From NCBI GenBank assembly GCA_003427395.1, contig BFEA01000914.1, forward strand, positions 158,715 to 193,178: a DNA stretch of 34,464 nt. The letters run 5' to 3'. The position numbers and the translations under genes were made by a program. The stretch comes from Chara braunii (Eukaryota > Streptophyta > Charophyceae > Charales > Characeae). The notes under the pieces are model-generated. The model did not search any database. It saw only the letters and a list, made by a program, of their open reading frames with translations, and was not told the origin of the DNA. Positions 1 through 8,740 of the stretch are shown piece after piece. Position 1 is the stretch's first letter; each line of letters opens with the position of its first letter.

Positions 1-39
<39 letters not shown>

Positions 40-79
40 CCGGCGCATTTGCCGGGCAGTGGCGCTGCAAATGCGCCGC

Positions 80-142
<63 letters not shown>

Positions 143-386
143 CGCGTTTGGATATGACAGAAAGCGGCGACTGAATCTTACCGCGGACAGCGGGAAGATT
201 CATTCACCTTTTTTTCATTACGAAATCGTAATGAAAAAAGGTGAATGAATCTTCCCTCTGTCGATGGTAAGATTCATTCCCCTTTTTTTTTCATAACCCA
301 ACGTGCTAATGAAAAGAAGGGGAATGAATCTTCCGGCTGTCGGCGGTAAGATTCATTCCCATTTTCTGTCATAACCAAAAACGCAC

Positions 387-446
<60 letters not shown>

Positions 447-483
447 GGCGCATTGGCAGCACCACTGCCCGGCGAACGCGCCG

Positions 484-526
<43 letters not shown>
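1..526. repeat. Large nested foldback element with GA/TC arms
   Basis: The block reads as two inverted copies of one module. The left copy is a GA run (1-37), a GC-rich core (38-80) and a TC run (81-137). The right copy is GA (392-443), core (444-485) and TC (486-526). The reverse complement of the right core closely matches the left core, and each core is itself a hairpin (CGGCGCATTTGC pairs with GCAAATGCGCCG in the left copy). The spacer 138-391 is also palindromic: the stretch after the left TC run (TGTGTACGCGTTTGGATATGACAG) is matched in inverse before the right GA run. The centre lies near 264. The element may continue left of the window. Non-autonomous foldback or MITE-like DNA is inferred; no transposase is present. 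Confidence 0.8.
171..357. repeat. Chain of GAATCTT/AAGATTC hairpins
   Basis: This chain sits inside the foldback spacer. Three modules of the form GAATCTTnCC...CTGTCG...GGnAAGATTC (near 172-200, 245-273 and 327-355) alternate with longer palindromes. The stretch 192-256 is an almost perfect 65-bp palindrome centred on TTACGAAATCGTAA, with one T more in the left arm. The stretch 265-334 is a second, less perfect one. The strand could fold into several alternative hairpins. Confidence 0.75.
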
Positions 527-530
<4 letters not shown>

Positions 531-649
531 TGCTGAGTCTTACCACCACATCGCGCGCCGTGCTTTTTCTTTCGTTTTTGTTTTATTTTGAATCTCCTTT
601 TTTTTTCTGTTTTTTCTCTTTTCATTTCTGATTTTTTTTTTTTTAAATC

Positions 650-671
650 GGCGACCGGGCGTTCGGTCGCC
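650..671. repeat. GC-rich hairpin
   Basis: GGCGACCG (650-657) pairs with CGGTCGCC (664-671) around a 6-nt loop. It stands alone after a T-rich stretch (about 560-645). No coding or promoter signal is seen between 527 and 739. Confidence 0.5.
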
Positions 672-739
672 CGACCCCCTAAAGTCGCGGCGCGTATACG
701 GCCGCAACTTTTTTTAATAGCTGGTAGAGGTACTGGTGG

Positions 740-854
740 TTTAAGAATGCTGGACCATCAGGAGCAGCAAATTTGGACGAGTCTTCGTCCAAAAAACTCC
801 GTTTCAATTTCGCCCCAAAAAAAAAAAAAAAAAAGTCCATTTTGACGAAATGGC
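740..854. repeat. Single right arm of the second foldback family
   Basis: It runs from TTTAAGAATGC to CGAAATGGC and matches the right arm of the complete element at 1199-1312 in the same orientation, including the GGACC.TCAGGAGC stretch and the terminal CGAAATGGC. An A run (about 817-834) interrupts it. No left arm precedes it, so this is a half element. The next 193 bases (855-1047) hold nothing I recognise. Confidence 0.65.
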
Positions 855-1047
855 AGTTGGACTGTACTGGAGGCCCTGGGATTGTCTGTATCCCATGACA
901 ACTAGACCAGAGTGTGGGCCCAGACACACATCACATAGGGTCAGTTCTCTGATGGACCCAAGCTCTCTGACACTTGACATGGTCACAGCTGGCATGGCCC
1001 GGCTGCCCTCTGTGCGACTTTGCCATGCCGCAGCTCACTAAGTAACA

Positions 1048-1312
1048 GCCATTTCGCTAAAACGGACATTTTAATGATTTTATATATTTTGAACGGAATA
1101 GAAACAGACTTATTTGGCCCAAAAAATGTCAAAAATGTTTACTAGCTCCTGAGGCTCCGGCATTCTTAAAACGTTGGACCCTCTATGTATCTGGGCGTTT
1201 TAAGAATGCCGGACCCTCAGGAGCTAAACATTTTGATTTTTTTTGGGCCAAATAAGTTGGTTTCAATTTCGTTCAAAAAATATAAGATGTCCATTTTTTT
1301 GAACGAAATGGC
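1048..1312. repeat. Foldback (MITE-like) element, about 265 bp
   Basis: The terminal inverted repeats start GCCATTTCG and end CGAAATGGC. The left arm (1048-about 1168) has TTTGGCCCAAAAAA, AGCTCCTGAGG and CCGGCATTCTTAAAACG. The right arm (about 1195-1312) has the same motifs in inverse order. A spacer of about 25 bp separates the arms. It has no coding capacity. A DNA-transposon-derived miniature element is the likeliest reading; I found no clear target-site duplication. Confidence 0.7.
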
Positions 1313-1639
1313 CATCACGTGGCATTCGGCTTCGCTATGAGCAGCACTTCGCATTATGCAGATTGCTCAAGCGGCAGAGACCGAACGTGGTGGGGGGAGT
1401 GAGAGTTTTGTCGGTGCAATAACGAGCTCACGCGTGGGTTACAAGGGAGCAGCTGCAGTCCTTCCAAACTACGAAGTGCCTATGGCAATGCCGACCTGCA
1501 AGAACAACACCACTCCATTAACAGCGGAGGATCTTTCTTCACATCTAAGGGTGGTGGACCCACTGGCAAGGTGGTTGGAGGATTGCCTGGCAGTAAAGCA
1601 GCAGCAAGGAACTATGCCTGCTTCCCCAATTTTTTTTAT
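1313..1639. other. No gene recognised
   Basis: A plus-strand open frame of 97 codons (1356-1649) covers this stretch, but it shows no domain and runs into a T-rich tract. I see no other signal. Confidence 0.4.
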
Positions 1640-1790
1640 TTTTTTTTAAGGGCCCAGTGCCCAAGGCTGATATTACCAATAAAAAGAGTTGAGGCCGGGG
1701 TCCTCACAGTCTACCCGGAGTAACCAAACTGGAGTTTGCTGAGAACCGGGCTCAGCGTCCCTTGTAATGAGAGATAGGCAGTTCTTCAGA
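1640..1790 (-). mobile_element. LINE 3' tail fragment
   Basis: Read on the minus strand this carries the LINE-tail stem-loop found elsewhere in the window: GCTGAG (1738-1743 on the plus strand) pairs with CTCAGC (1751-1756) around a 7-nt loop. It is followed by a GGGTAGACTGTGAGGACCCCGGCC stretch that also occurs in the tail of LINE copy D (about 32558-32582). Toward its 3' side on the minus strand it ends in an A-rich run, seen as T at 1629-1648. It is probably the end of a minus-strand LINE remnant with the open frame at 1786-2214. Confidence 0.6.
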
Positions 1791-2214
1791 CTATGCGTTG
1801 TACAGAGGGGGCAGGAGCCACTGGGGGGCACCAATAGGACCTCCTCCGGCACCCTTGCTTGTGTGGTAGTAGAGTCAGGGTTATCATCAAGTCCAGATTT
1901 CTGTCAGGGAGAGGGCGTGGGGGGGGGAAAGGGTCTGGGAAGTCTGTGGGGGGGCTCAGAGGGAATGAGGGCTCCACCCGGGTCCATTCTTTAAAAATTA
2001 GCTTGTAGTCCCTCACCTCCTCTAAACTTCGCTGAGCTTCTACTCCATCCCCTCCCCATGTGACCTTTGCTATCCATCCCTCCCTTTCTCCCCCCAACCA
2101 GTCAGTGCAGAATGCTGTAATCCCCTTCCTGACATTAGAGACACTTTCCAAGGCCAACACACACCTTTGTCTCCACAGTGCCCACATCACCGACCTCCTA
2201 CCTAGCCAGAACAT
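1786..2214 (-). pseudogene. Possible LINE C-terminal fragment
   Basis: A 142-codon open frame lies immediately upstream (minus strand) of a recognisable LINE tail. The N-terminal half is rich in W, R and charged residues and resembles the region after the zinc-binding motif in other LINE copies here. The second half is proline-rich and may be non-coding. No catalytic motif is visible. The assignment rests mainly on position, so it is weak. Confidence 0.3.
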
Positions 2215-3260
2215 GTTCCCTTAGTGGATGTGGAGGTTGGTGAGCATTTGCTGGATGTGACGGAAGGGGCATTGGAAACAACCTCTCTTTCGACACAAGC
2301 CCATGACCCCACATGGTCACCAGTAACCGATGGTGTAGAGAACTGTTGGACGACGTTTGATGAGCTTAGGGGATGCTGAAGGAACTGGTATGTTCTGTTA
2401 AAAACCATACCAACGGAGGAAATGAGGGTGGCGGGTAAGGATGCAGACGTAGAAGATGGGGTGTGTTGTCTGCCCCATTTTCATGTTGAAGAGATGGGTG
2501 CCGAGATGCAGGACCAGGCGGCTAGATGTTTGTTTTGTTCTACCCCCGACTTGGCCTCTTCCGCCCTTTCTCCAGCACCCTTCACTCCCACCCTCTGTGC
2601 CACTGATTCGGTATGGCGCTGGCTTCGGTGGTGTGCCAGACAGCTGCCATCAGAATGATACTGCGATGGAAATGATGGAATCTGGCTCCTCTATGGTGGT
2701 GAAAAGCATAATGGGAGTGGAAGATGGCGATTGCTACAATCAGCGACGTAAACCTGACCGTGCAGGCAATGCGGACAAACTTATTTTGTCTTTGGCTTTA
2801 GGTCTGACGTGTTTCGTGTTCCATGTGAGGGAGGTTAGTAAGCAGGATATTGCTCTATCCACCACCCTGGGGAGGAGAGTGTCGACCGATGCACAGAGAG
2901 GGGATCAGCTAGTACCTGAGGGCAAGGCTGGCAGGTGGGAGGGCCTGTGTTATGCACCATGTTGGCCTTCGGTGCGTGATTGGTACATGATCTGTCTCCC
3001 ACCTTGGTGAAGATTGCCACGACAACAAACAACAAATTGGGTGGATGCCTTGAACAAGTTTCACCTTCTCCATTGTATGAATCTTTCACGACGACAGGAG
3101 ACGGCTTCTCGTTTACTGATGGGGGTCGTCTCTTGTAGGGTACCCTGGCCCTCACTATCTACAGTCATCAATTGGAACCGGACCAAGGCATCTAAATTGG
3201 TGTTTGCGAGTATCCTATGCACAGTGCCAACTATGGTGGCCATCTTCTGTTCTCGGAGTG
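2215..3260. other. Unassigned, no convincing gene
   Basis: Open frames of up to 184 codons (2456-3010, plus) occur, but they overlap frames on the other strand and show no domain. This may be worn LINE sequence continuing from 2214. I see no RNA gene, promoter or repeat that I can support. Confidence 0.3.
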
Positions 3261-3312
3261 AAAATGAGCTGAAGCCTGCTAGCTTGCTGTCATCACAATT
3301 CCATGATTGTTC

Positions 3313-3355
<43 letters not shown>

Positions 3356-3364
3356 GAGCTGAAG
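3261..3364 (+). mobile_element. 42-nt retroinsert with poly(A) and target-site duplication
   Basis: The flanks AAAATGAGCTGAAG (3261-3274) and AAAACGAGCTGAAG (3351-3364) form a 14-bp target-site duplication with one difference. Between them lie 42 nt (3275-3316) followed by an A run (3317-3354, 38 A). This layout is typical of target-primed reverse transcription. The source RNA of the 42 nt is unknown: it could be a severely 5'-truncated LINE or SINE end, or a cellular transcript. An AAAA-starting duplication fits an L1-type endonuclease. Confidence 0.8.
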
Positions 3365-3457
3365 TGCCTAGGTAGTAATCATATACCTTGGTTTTTCAGG
3401 TTCCAACCAGATGCTCTCTGCGTTTTTAAACTCGTGCATTGAAGCGATTTCTCCGTG

Positions 3458-3525
3458 ACCAGGATCTTCATTTCCAAAAATTCAACAATGTACCAGGTTC
3501 TTCATTTCCGAAAATTCAACAATGT
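3458..3525. repeat. 34-bp tandem duplication
   Basis: ACCAGGATCTTCATTTCC (from 3458) and ACCAGGTTCTTCATTTCC (from 3492) begin two adjacent 34-bp units, each ending in AATTCAACAATGT. They differ at two positions, so the duplication is fairly recent. Confidence 0.85.
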
Positions 3526-3672
3526 TATCCCCGTGATCGGTTCTATGACGGTTTAGCTTTTCGTGATAATACTTTGAGATTGAGTGAAGTAAACATTGTG
3601 GTTCTTTGCTTGCTTTCGTACTGCTCTTTATTAGGCAATCCCAACAACAGGAGATTGTTTGTAACCGGCCCG

Positions 3673-3696
3673 CCGTCTGGACCGGAATCCAGACGG
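3673..3696. repeat. Hairpin
   Basis: CCGTCTGGA (3673-3681) pairs perfectly with TCCAGACGG (3688-3696) around a 6-nt loop. Confidence 0.6.
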
Positions 3697-3778
3697 TTCG
3701 GTTGTCTGGGTATGGGTCCAGTGTCTGGTCCGGTAATTCTGGACTGGGCCCAATCTTGAAAAATTCGAATTTTTTTAG

Positions 3779-3818
3779 GGGGGTGCCTAGGATGTTTTTC
3801 GGGTCCTAGGCCACCCCC
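3779..3818. repeat. Hairpin
   Basis: GGGGGTGCCTAGGA pairs with TCCTAGGCCACCCCC, with one unpaired base and an 11-nt loop. The stretch 3365-3967 around it shows no gene. Confidence 0.6.
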
Positions 3819-3966
3819 AAAAATGCCCCCGGTATTTTTGGCCGTTTCAGGGCCTACCAGACTCCGCCAGACGCCTCCAACAGCTCTGCTGTTGTAATAC
3901 GCTGATAGTTCATCGGATGATTCCGAAAATGAAGCGCTGGCTGCAAAGTGCCACAGAACATCAAGC

Positions 3967-3967
<1 letters not shown>

Positions 3968-4034
<67 letters not shown>

Positions 4035-4090
4035 TTTGGTCAGATCTGAGATCCCGTCTAAGATCTGGTCCTGACCAGATCTCAGATCTG
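3968..4090. repeat. GA microsatellite next to an inverted repeat
   Basis: A 63-nt (AG)n run (3968-4030) is followed by CAGATCTGAGATC (4041-4053), paired with GATCTCAGATCTG (4078-4090). Extra GATCTGGTC/GACCAGATC copies lie in the loop, so several folds are possible. A GA run beside an inverted repeat echoes the element at 1-526. Confidence 0.75.
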
Positions 4091-6309
4091 TTCTTACGCA
4101 AACAGTTTAAATTTTCAATTTTCATATGAATATGAATCATAAAGAAGTCTACCTTCATAGCTTCAAGTTCTGTTTTTTTCTGATTTTCATACTCTTTTCT
4201 GAAGTGTCTTGGGGTTGGTCTGTTGAGAACTGGTTTCAAGTGTTGTGTGAGCCTTTGTGAATGTCTGTGACAGACTGACTCTACTGAGCTGTCAAGTTGT
4301 GAATAGTGAAAGACAATAAGCTGTGGTTAGTACTGTTTATAAATCTTTTTTTTTTTTTTTTTTCGGTCCGGACATTTTTGTGTCTGGTGTACCGGTGTCG
4401 GGCGGCTCCAGCCTTACGGCGCCCTTTACTTCCTTGAAGATAACACTTGGAGGATACCGGATTTACCAAATTTACCAGGAAGGGCCTGCCCGACATGGAA
4501 GGATTGTGATATCAGGTTCATGCCTCAGGTATCGGGGACAACTCGTCAGGGTGAAAGCGGACGACAAAGGATGGGTGAGCATTCTTTTATGGACACTGTA
4601 GAGAACCGTCGTGCCCAAGGTATAAAAGCACGGCGGTTGTGGAAGAGAACGCCAGAGGCTCCGGGCAAGGCACAAGAGTGAAGAGACCAGACTTACGGGA
4701 AAATGTCGAGCAATGGGCCGATCAAAAAGGGGGCGCTGAGCTCTAAGGCGAACCCTCAGGTGAACTAAGCGGCGGAGTTCATCATGGGATCAGTATAGAG
4801 ACGAAAATGTTGCTTGGACGTGCGGGCCTCGACATTCGGGCCCTGGGTAAAAAACCAAAAGGACCTGCGGGCCTAAGGTTGGGAAAAAGGACCTCGGGCC
4901 ATAGAATTATTAAATCCGGGGTCGGGCCCCTACGCAAATTGGCAAGGCCTTGGTACTGTTCTGTGCGGGAACCACGAGAGCCTGGATAGGCTTGGTCCTA
5001 CGATCAGAATGAGCCTTGGTACCAGGGCGCTGCAAAAGGCCCGGTACCCGACAACAAGGTCCCCTTCACTAAAAACCTTTTCGGGGGCCCAAACAGGCCC
5101 GGGCATAGGCTCGAGGGGAGCCACGGTACTGTGGCGCTGCAACTTGTCGGCAGGCTTACAGCATGCGAGGCCTGAGGCACACTTCAAAAACGGCCCGACA
5201 AAGTACAAAAGTCGAACCGGGCCCAGGATCGGACTGCCGATTGGCGCACACAGAGACGCACAGGAGGAGCTAGGGGAACTTCGGACGGGCGCACGTGCAA
5301 GTGCACTGGAGGAGCTCGCGTGGAGAGGCGCACTAGCGGGGGAGCAGCACACGGGAGGGATGCACGAAAGAGGTAAGAGGGAAGGGAGGAGAGCGTGAGG
5401 GGGGAGAACACGTGGGCGACACAGTCGAGTGCGGCCGATCACACGCACACCATAGTCGTGCCTGCGGGCGCGCGACACACGACGCGAGGTACAGGGTCCG
5501 ATGGGCGTGCCGGCAGATCACTTCTCCTTCTACCGGTCGACAGTGGCGCCATTGCCGGGGAAGGCTGCTTCTCGAGACTTCGGTCCGCCTGTAACCGCAG
5601 AGGCGCGAAAGGAGTAGGAGACGAGGTTTAATTTAGACCGGTACTTACTCTGGATATTTCTTGGTGTGTGTATAGGTGCGGTGCGAGCGCGAGTGAGCAC
5701 ACGACGGACGGCCGACCTGTGATCGATGTTCCCGGTGAGACGTGGATTTTGCATTTTCGTGATTTCGTCGATTCTTGCATTCTCATGATTTCATGCGTTC
5801 CCTTCCTGCATTTTTCTTGTGATTGAGGGAGATTGTTTTGATCTTTCCCTACCCTTTGGTTAGTCCACCCTAATTTGATTCTAAGAGAGAAAATTGTGAG
5901 CAGGGGACGAACAAAAGGGATTGAAGGGGAGGGGAGAAGTGCCCCGGATCTGCAAGGAACTGGGTGGGACTAGATAGGCCAGACGATCATGATGGATAGC
6001 TGGGGGGGTTGAACCACAGCACGTGTCTGGGTGAGACCATGTCTAAGGTGGGTCGAGTAGAGGCATGGATAGGAATAAGGATGCGTGAGTGAGACACCGC
6101 CCCTTCATCCCCGTGTGACTTCAGTCCACCCTAGGGCTCATGAGTTGGCCAGCTCGTGCCCAGGTCACGGTGGAGGAGGCAGGTCAACGATGATGGTACG
6201 CCGATTAGAAACAGGCAAAATAGTATTTAAAAAAAAAAAAAACCCATAAAATTTGACCCCCAAGGGCCCAAACCCTAATTTCGGTTTTGGACCCGTTGAG
6301 CAAGGAGCT
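4091..6309. other. Unassigned stretch, GC-rich in the middle
   Basis: There is an 18-T run at 4346-4363 and a TATAAAA at 4621-4627, whose role is unproven. The stretch 4800-5640 is GC-rich with many short open frames, including a 182-codon minus frame at 4930-5478 of low-complexity P/S/A composition. None shows a domain. An A run lies at about 6228-6242. It could be a worn LTR or a 5' gene region; nothing decides it. Confidence 0.3.
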
Positions 6310-6341
6310 AAAAGTGGGCGTCTGTCCTTCGGGACATCCGT

Positions 6342-6373
<32 letters not shown>

Positions 6374-6426
6374 GGCCCCTGCGCAAGGATGACACGCATA
6401 AAAAAAAAAAAAAAAAGTGGGGGTCT
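6310..6426 (+). pseudogene. U6 snRNA retropseudogene
   Basis: The segment 6324-6399 matches plant U6 snRNA from its first nucleotide: the 5' stem-loop, then AACGATACAGAGAAGATTAGC and the CCCCTGCGCAAGGATGACACGC region that base-pairs with U4 and forms the internal stem-loop. Within the 5' stem it has lost one C and one G compared with the usual sequence. The 3' quarter of U6 is missing and is replaced by an A run (6400-6416). The flanks AAAAGTGGGCGTCT (6310-6323) and AAAAGTGGGGGTCT (6413-6426) form a 14-bp target-site duplication with one mismatch. I see no TATA box about 25-30 bp upstream and no T-run terminator. It is therefore a LINE-mobilised pseudogene, not an active gene. Confidence 0.93.
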
Positions 6427-6880
6427 TCGTTAAGCACTTTTGCATTTCCCTCTAATCTTTACCCCTACCCAGTTCCATCCTTTCGTAAGTTTTGTTCGAT
6501 ATTCATCAAAAATTCAGTCAATTGCCTTCCTTACGTCATCATGAAGAATCTTAGAAAACATTTATTTTATATCGTACATGCAAGCTTCAATCTTCTTTTC
6601 ATCGGTCATGATGGAAATACTGCTGACTGATCTTCACCCCGCCACACCACATCATCATCGAGCGTCACTTTCCACTGTGGTAGGTATACCGACCAGTGCG
6701 ACAGCGAGAAAGCGATTTCCCGTGTTTGGGATGGTGTGTAGCGATTTCCCGTATGGCAGGTGGCGCAGTGTTGCCTGCCTCCACTGCCCCCCCCCAACAT
6801 GAGGTCCACCTGGCTGGTTGGGCTCCTGATGTATAAGATCGCATGAATGCATCAGGCCACCCTGGCAGAAATCCCCTCCT
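6427..6880. other. No gene recognised
   Basis: Short overlapping open frames occur on both strands. AGCGATTTCCCGT occurs twice (about 6711 and 6739). Nothing else can be supported. Confidence 0.3.
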
Positions 6881-7025
6881 TTTTTTTTCTTTTTTTCTTT
6901 TTGAAGAAACGTCCAAAGTTTATGCTAGGGTGTTGGTAAAAGCAGGCACCTCTAGCAATCTCGGGGGGGGCCATCTATTGGTGAGGGGCATCACCTGCAG
7001 GAAAACGGGTCCAGCTTCCCTATAC
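6881..7025 (-). mobile_element. LINE 3' tail, minus strand
   Basis: A T-rich run with regular C interruptions (6881-6902) is the reverse complement of an A-rich tail. To its right lies the LINE-tail signature: CCATCTATTGGTGAGGGGCAT, then GCAGGA (6997-7002) and TCCAGC (7010-7015), a stem-loop equivalent with one mismatch. The GGGTCC loop residues match the copies at 17904 and 32610. It is heavily 5'-truncated. Confidence 0.65.
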
Positions 7026-7751
7026 AAATGTTGAGAAGTAGACATGCTGTAAAAATGTTTGATCTGCTTGTATAGATTGGGCTATGGTATGTTCTGGGTT
7101 TCATCCTTCCATATATCTTACAGCCTTACCCAGGCGTAGTATGTAAGTGTAAGTGAAAGTGAGTGTAGGTTAGTGTACAGTGAGCCGTTTCTATTGTCCA
7201 TTGTGTACATTGTGTATATTACAGCCTTGTGCAGGCATGGATGCTGTAAGTTGTGATGTGAGATTTGAGATTTGTGGGTTGTGAGTTGTGAGTTGTGTTA
7301 TGAGTTGTGTTATGAGTTGCAGTAGCTGTGAGGTCTTTATGTCTTTATGTGTTTATATTTGTGCATATCTGTTAGTGGGAATGTATAAAGGTGTGAGAAT
7401 ATAGATTGCGCTTCCATGTTAGAGGTTGTGCCTATGATATGACATGCTGCCTGTTATGCATGTGCCAGCCTTTCTGAGACATGTTGCGTGCGTTTTCTGT
7501 TAAAGAAATGTACTTGCATTTGTATAGTGGAGCTTTGTCAGTTGTGGATTGTGAGTCGCAGAGGATATGACTCATATAAGCAGTGTATGTATGTGCGTAT
7601 GTGCATATCAGTGTAGGGGTGTAAGTTGTGAGTGTGTTTCCTGAGATTCCTACCAAGTCCTCAAGTTACCCCCTCCTACCTGTGTGTTTTTTGTGTTTTG
7701 TGGTTGAGTGTTGAATGTGGCGTTTGAATAATCCCACCACAGTATCACTGT
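7026..7751. other. TG-rich low-complexity stretch
   Basis: It is dominated by GTGAGTT, GTAAGTG and TGTATGTG words. TTACAGC...GCTGTAA (about 7220-7249) is an inverted repeat, and a related TTACAGCCTT...ATGTAAGT lies about 100 bp before it. There is no open frame with a domain. Confidence 0.5.
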
Positions 7752-7925
7752 GCATTGCCTTGTTCGTGATACCCTAAAAAACCCTTTGATCCCCTAAACC
7801 CTGAGCCCCTAACCCTAAACCCTGAACCCTGAAACCCTTGCTCCTGTAAGTCCTTAACCCTCTCTCCCCTGTTGCCGGACACTTGAAGTGGCTGAATGTG
7901 TTTGTCTTTGTCCCTGTCATGATGA
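7752..7925. repeat. Telomere-like degenerate CCCTAAA tract
   Basis: The tract contains CCCTAAA, CCCTAAACCCTGA, CCCTAACCCTAAACCCTGAACCCTGAAACCC and related words, the plant-type telomere unit with many variants. It is short and mixed, so it is an interstitial telomere-like tract, not a chromosome end. The same sequence recurs, slightly altered, at 8119-8270 between adapters. Confidence 0.7.
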
Positions 7926-8090
7926 GGTATCCACCCTTTTATCTTCTTCCCAATTGATCCCATTGTGGCAGAGAGGAGCACCCCAACCGGCTTGTTGGGG
8001 AGGTGGGGTGGAGGAGGATGAGGAAGACGCAGGAGGGTAGGTGGGCGGGGTGATGTTCAGTGTTGGGGAAGAGGGGGAGGAGGGGGGAGG

Positions 8091-8118
8091 CTGTCTCTTA
8101 TACACATCTAGATGTGTA
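8091..8118. other. Nextera transposon-adapter remnant (assembly artefact)
   Basis: CTGTCTCTTATACACATCT followed by AGATGTGTA is the Tn5 mosaic-end adapter and the start of its reverse complement, as in mate-pair circularisation junctions. It cuts off after AGATGTGTA. Confidence 0.97.
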
Positions 8119-8270
8119 GCATTGCCTTGTTCGTGATACCCTAAAAAACCCTTTGATCCCCTAAACCCTGAGCCCCTAACCCTAAACCCTGAACCCTGAA
8201 ACCCTTGCTCCTTAACCCTCTCTCCCCTATTGCCGGACACTTGAAATGGCTGATCGTGTTTGTCCTTGTC
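8119..8270. repeat. Adapter-bounded duplicate of 7752-7925
   Basis: It repeats the telomere-like tract and its right flank with a short deletion (the TGTAAGTCC part after TTGCTCC) and a few substitutions. Because adapters lie on both sides, it is most likely a library fragment misassembled into the contig, perhaps from an allele or related locus. Confidence 0.85.
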
Positions 8271-8308
8271 CTGTCTCTTATACACATCTAGATGTGTATA
8301 AGAGACAG
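8271..8308. other. Complete Nextera mate-pair junction (assembly artefact)
   Basis: CTGTCTCTTATACACATCT is joined directly to AGATGTGTATAAGAGACAG, the full 38-bp junction. Any protein predicted across it contains the known contaminant string SYTHLDVYKRQ, on both strands. Confidence 0.99.
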
Positions 8309-8440
8309 GGGGGGGGTAGGGGGGCAAGACTCCGGGACAGGGGATTGGGTGGTTTTTGGGTATCAGTAAAAGTTTGTAGGCCGGTGTTGCATCATAAAAT
8401 GTTGTTGCGGCAGAAAATCTCATTGGCTCTCAGTTGTCAG

Positions 8441-8740
8441 TCATGGTTGCCATTCTAGGCTATGGTTTGTGTCCAGATTACACAGCCTCGAATTCATGTC
8501 CAACCATGTTGTGGAGAAGTTGTCGACTAGGCGTGAGCACTTGGTAGTGTCCTTCTCTTGCCATGTTGTGGAGAAGTTGTCAACTAGGCGTGAGCGCTTG
8601 GCAGCATCCTTCTCTTGATGCAGCCGGGTCTGAAGGCCTTTCCAGGCGTCGTGTGTTTGTATAGTAATAAGATGGCTAATTTCAGCTTTAGCTTGGTGAA
8701 ATTCGAACAGGTGTTGGCCTCTTTCATACAAACACCTCAT
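8441..8740 (-). pseudogene. LINE copy A C-terminal tail
   Basis: A 99-codon frame is homologous to the C-terminus of copy B. It contains a 19-residue tandem duplication, each unit carrying RSRLVDNFSTTW or CSRLVDNFSTTW, encoded by two adjacent 57-bp DNA units (8504-8560 and 8561-8617). The last residues LCNLDTNHSLEW correspond to LCTLDNQHNLQ in copy B. The join with the zinc-binding part (8740-8910) is frameshifted. Confidence 0.75.

Noticed and set aside
274-625. Proteins with RERERE or SLSLSL runs
   Set aside because: They are translations of GA/TC microsatellites.
2456-3010. 184-codon plus-strand protein
   Set aside because: No domain, overlaps frames on both strands, and lies in a likely worn repeat region.
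4618-4630. Promoter at TATAAAA
   Set aside because: A single TATA word with no gene or start site to support it.
4930-5478. 182-codon minus-strand protein
   Set aside because: Low-complexity Pro/Ser/Ala/Leu composition from GC-rich DNA, with antiparallel open frames over the same bases; no domain.
6324-6399. Functional U6 snRNA gene
   Set aside because: The 3' part is missing, there is an A-tail in place of a T terminator, no TATA box at the usual distance, and a target-site duplication flanks it.
7752-7925. Chromosome end
   Set aside because: The telomere-like units are few and mixed, with ordinary sequence on both sides.
7917-8423. 168-codon minus-strand protein
   Set aside because: The frame runs through both adapter junctions and contains the contaminant peptide SYTHLDVYKRQ.
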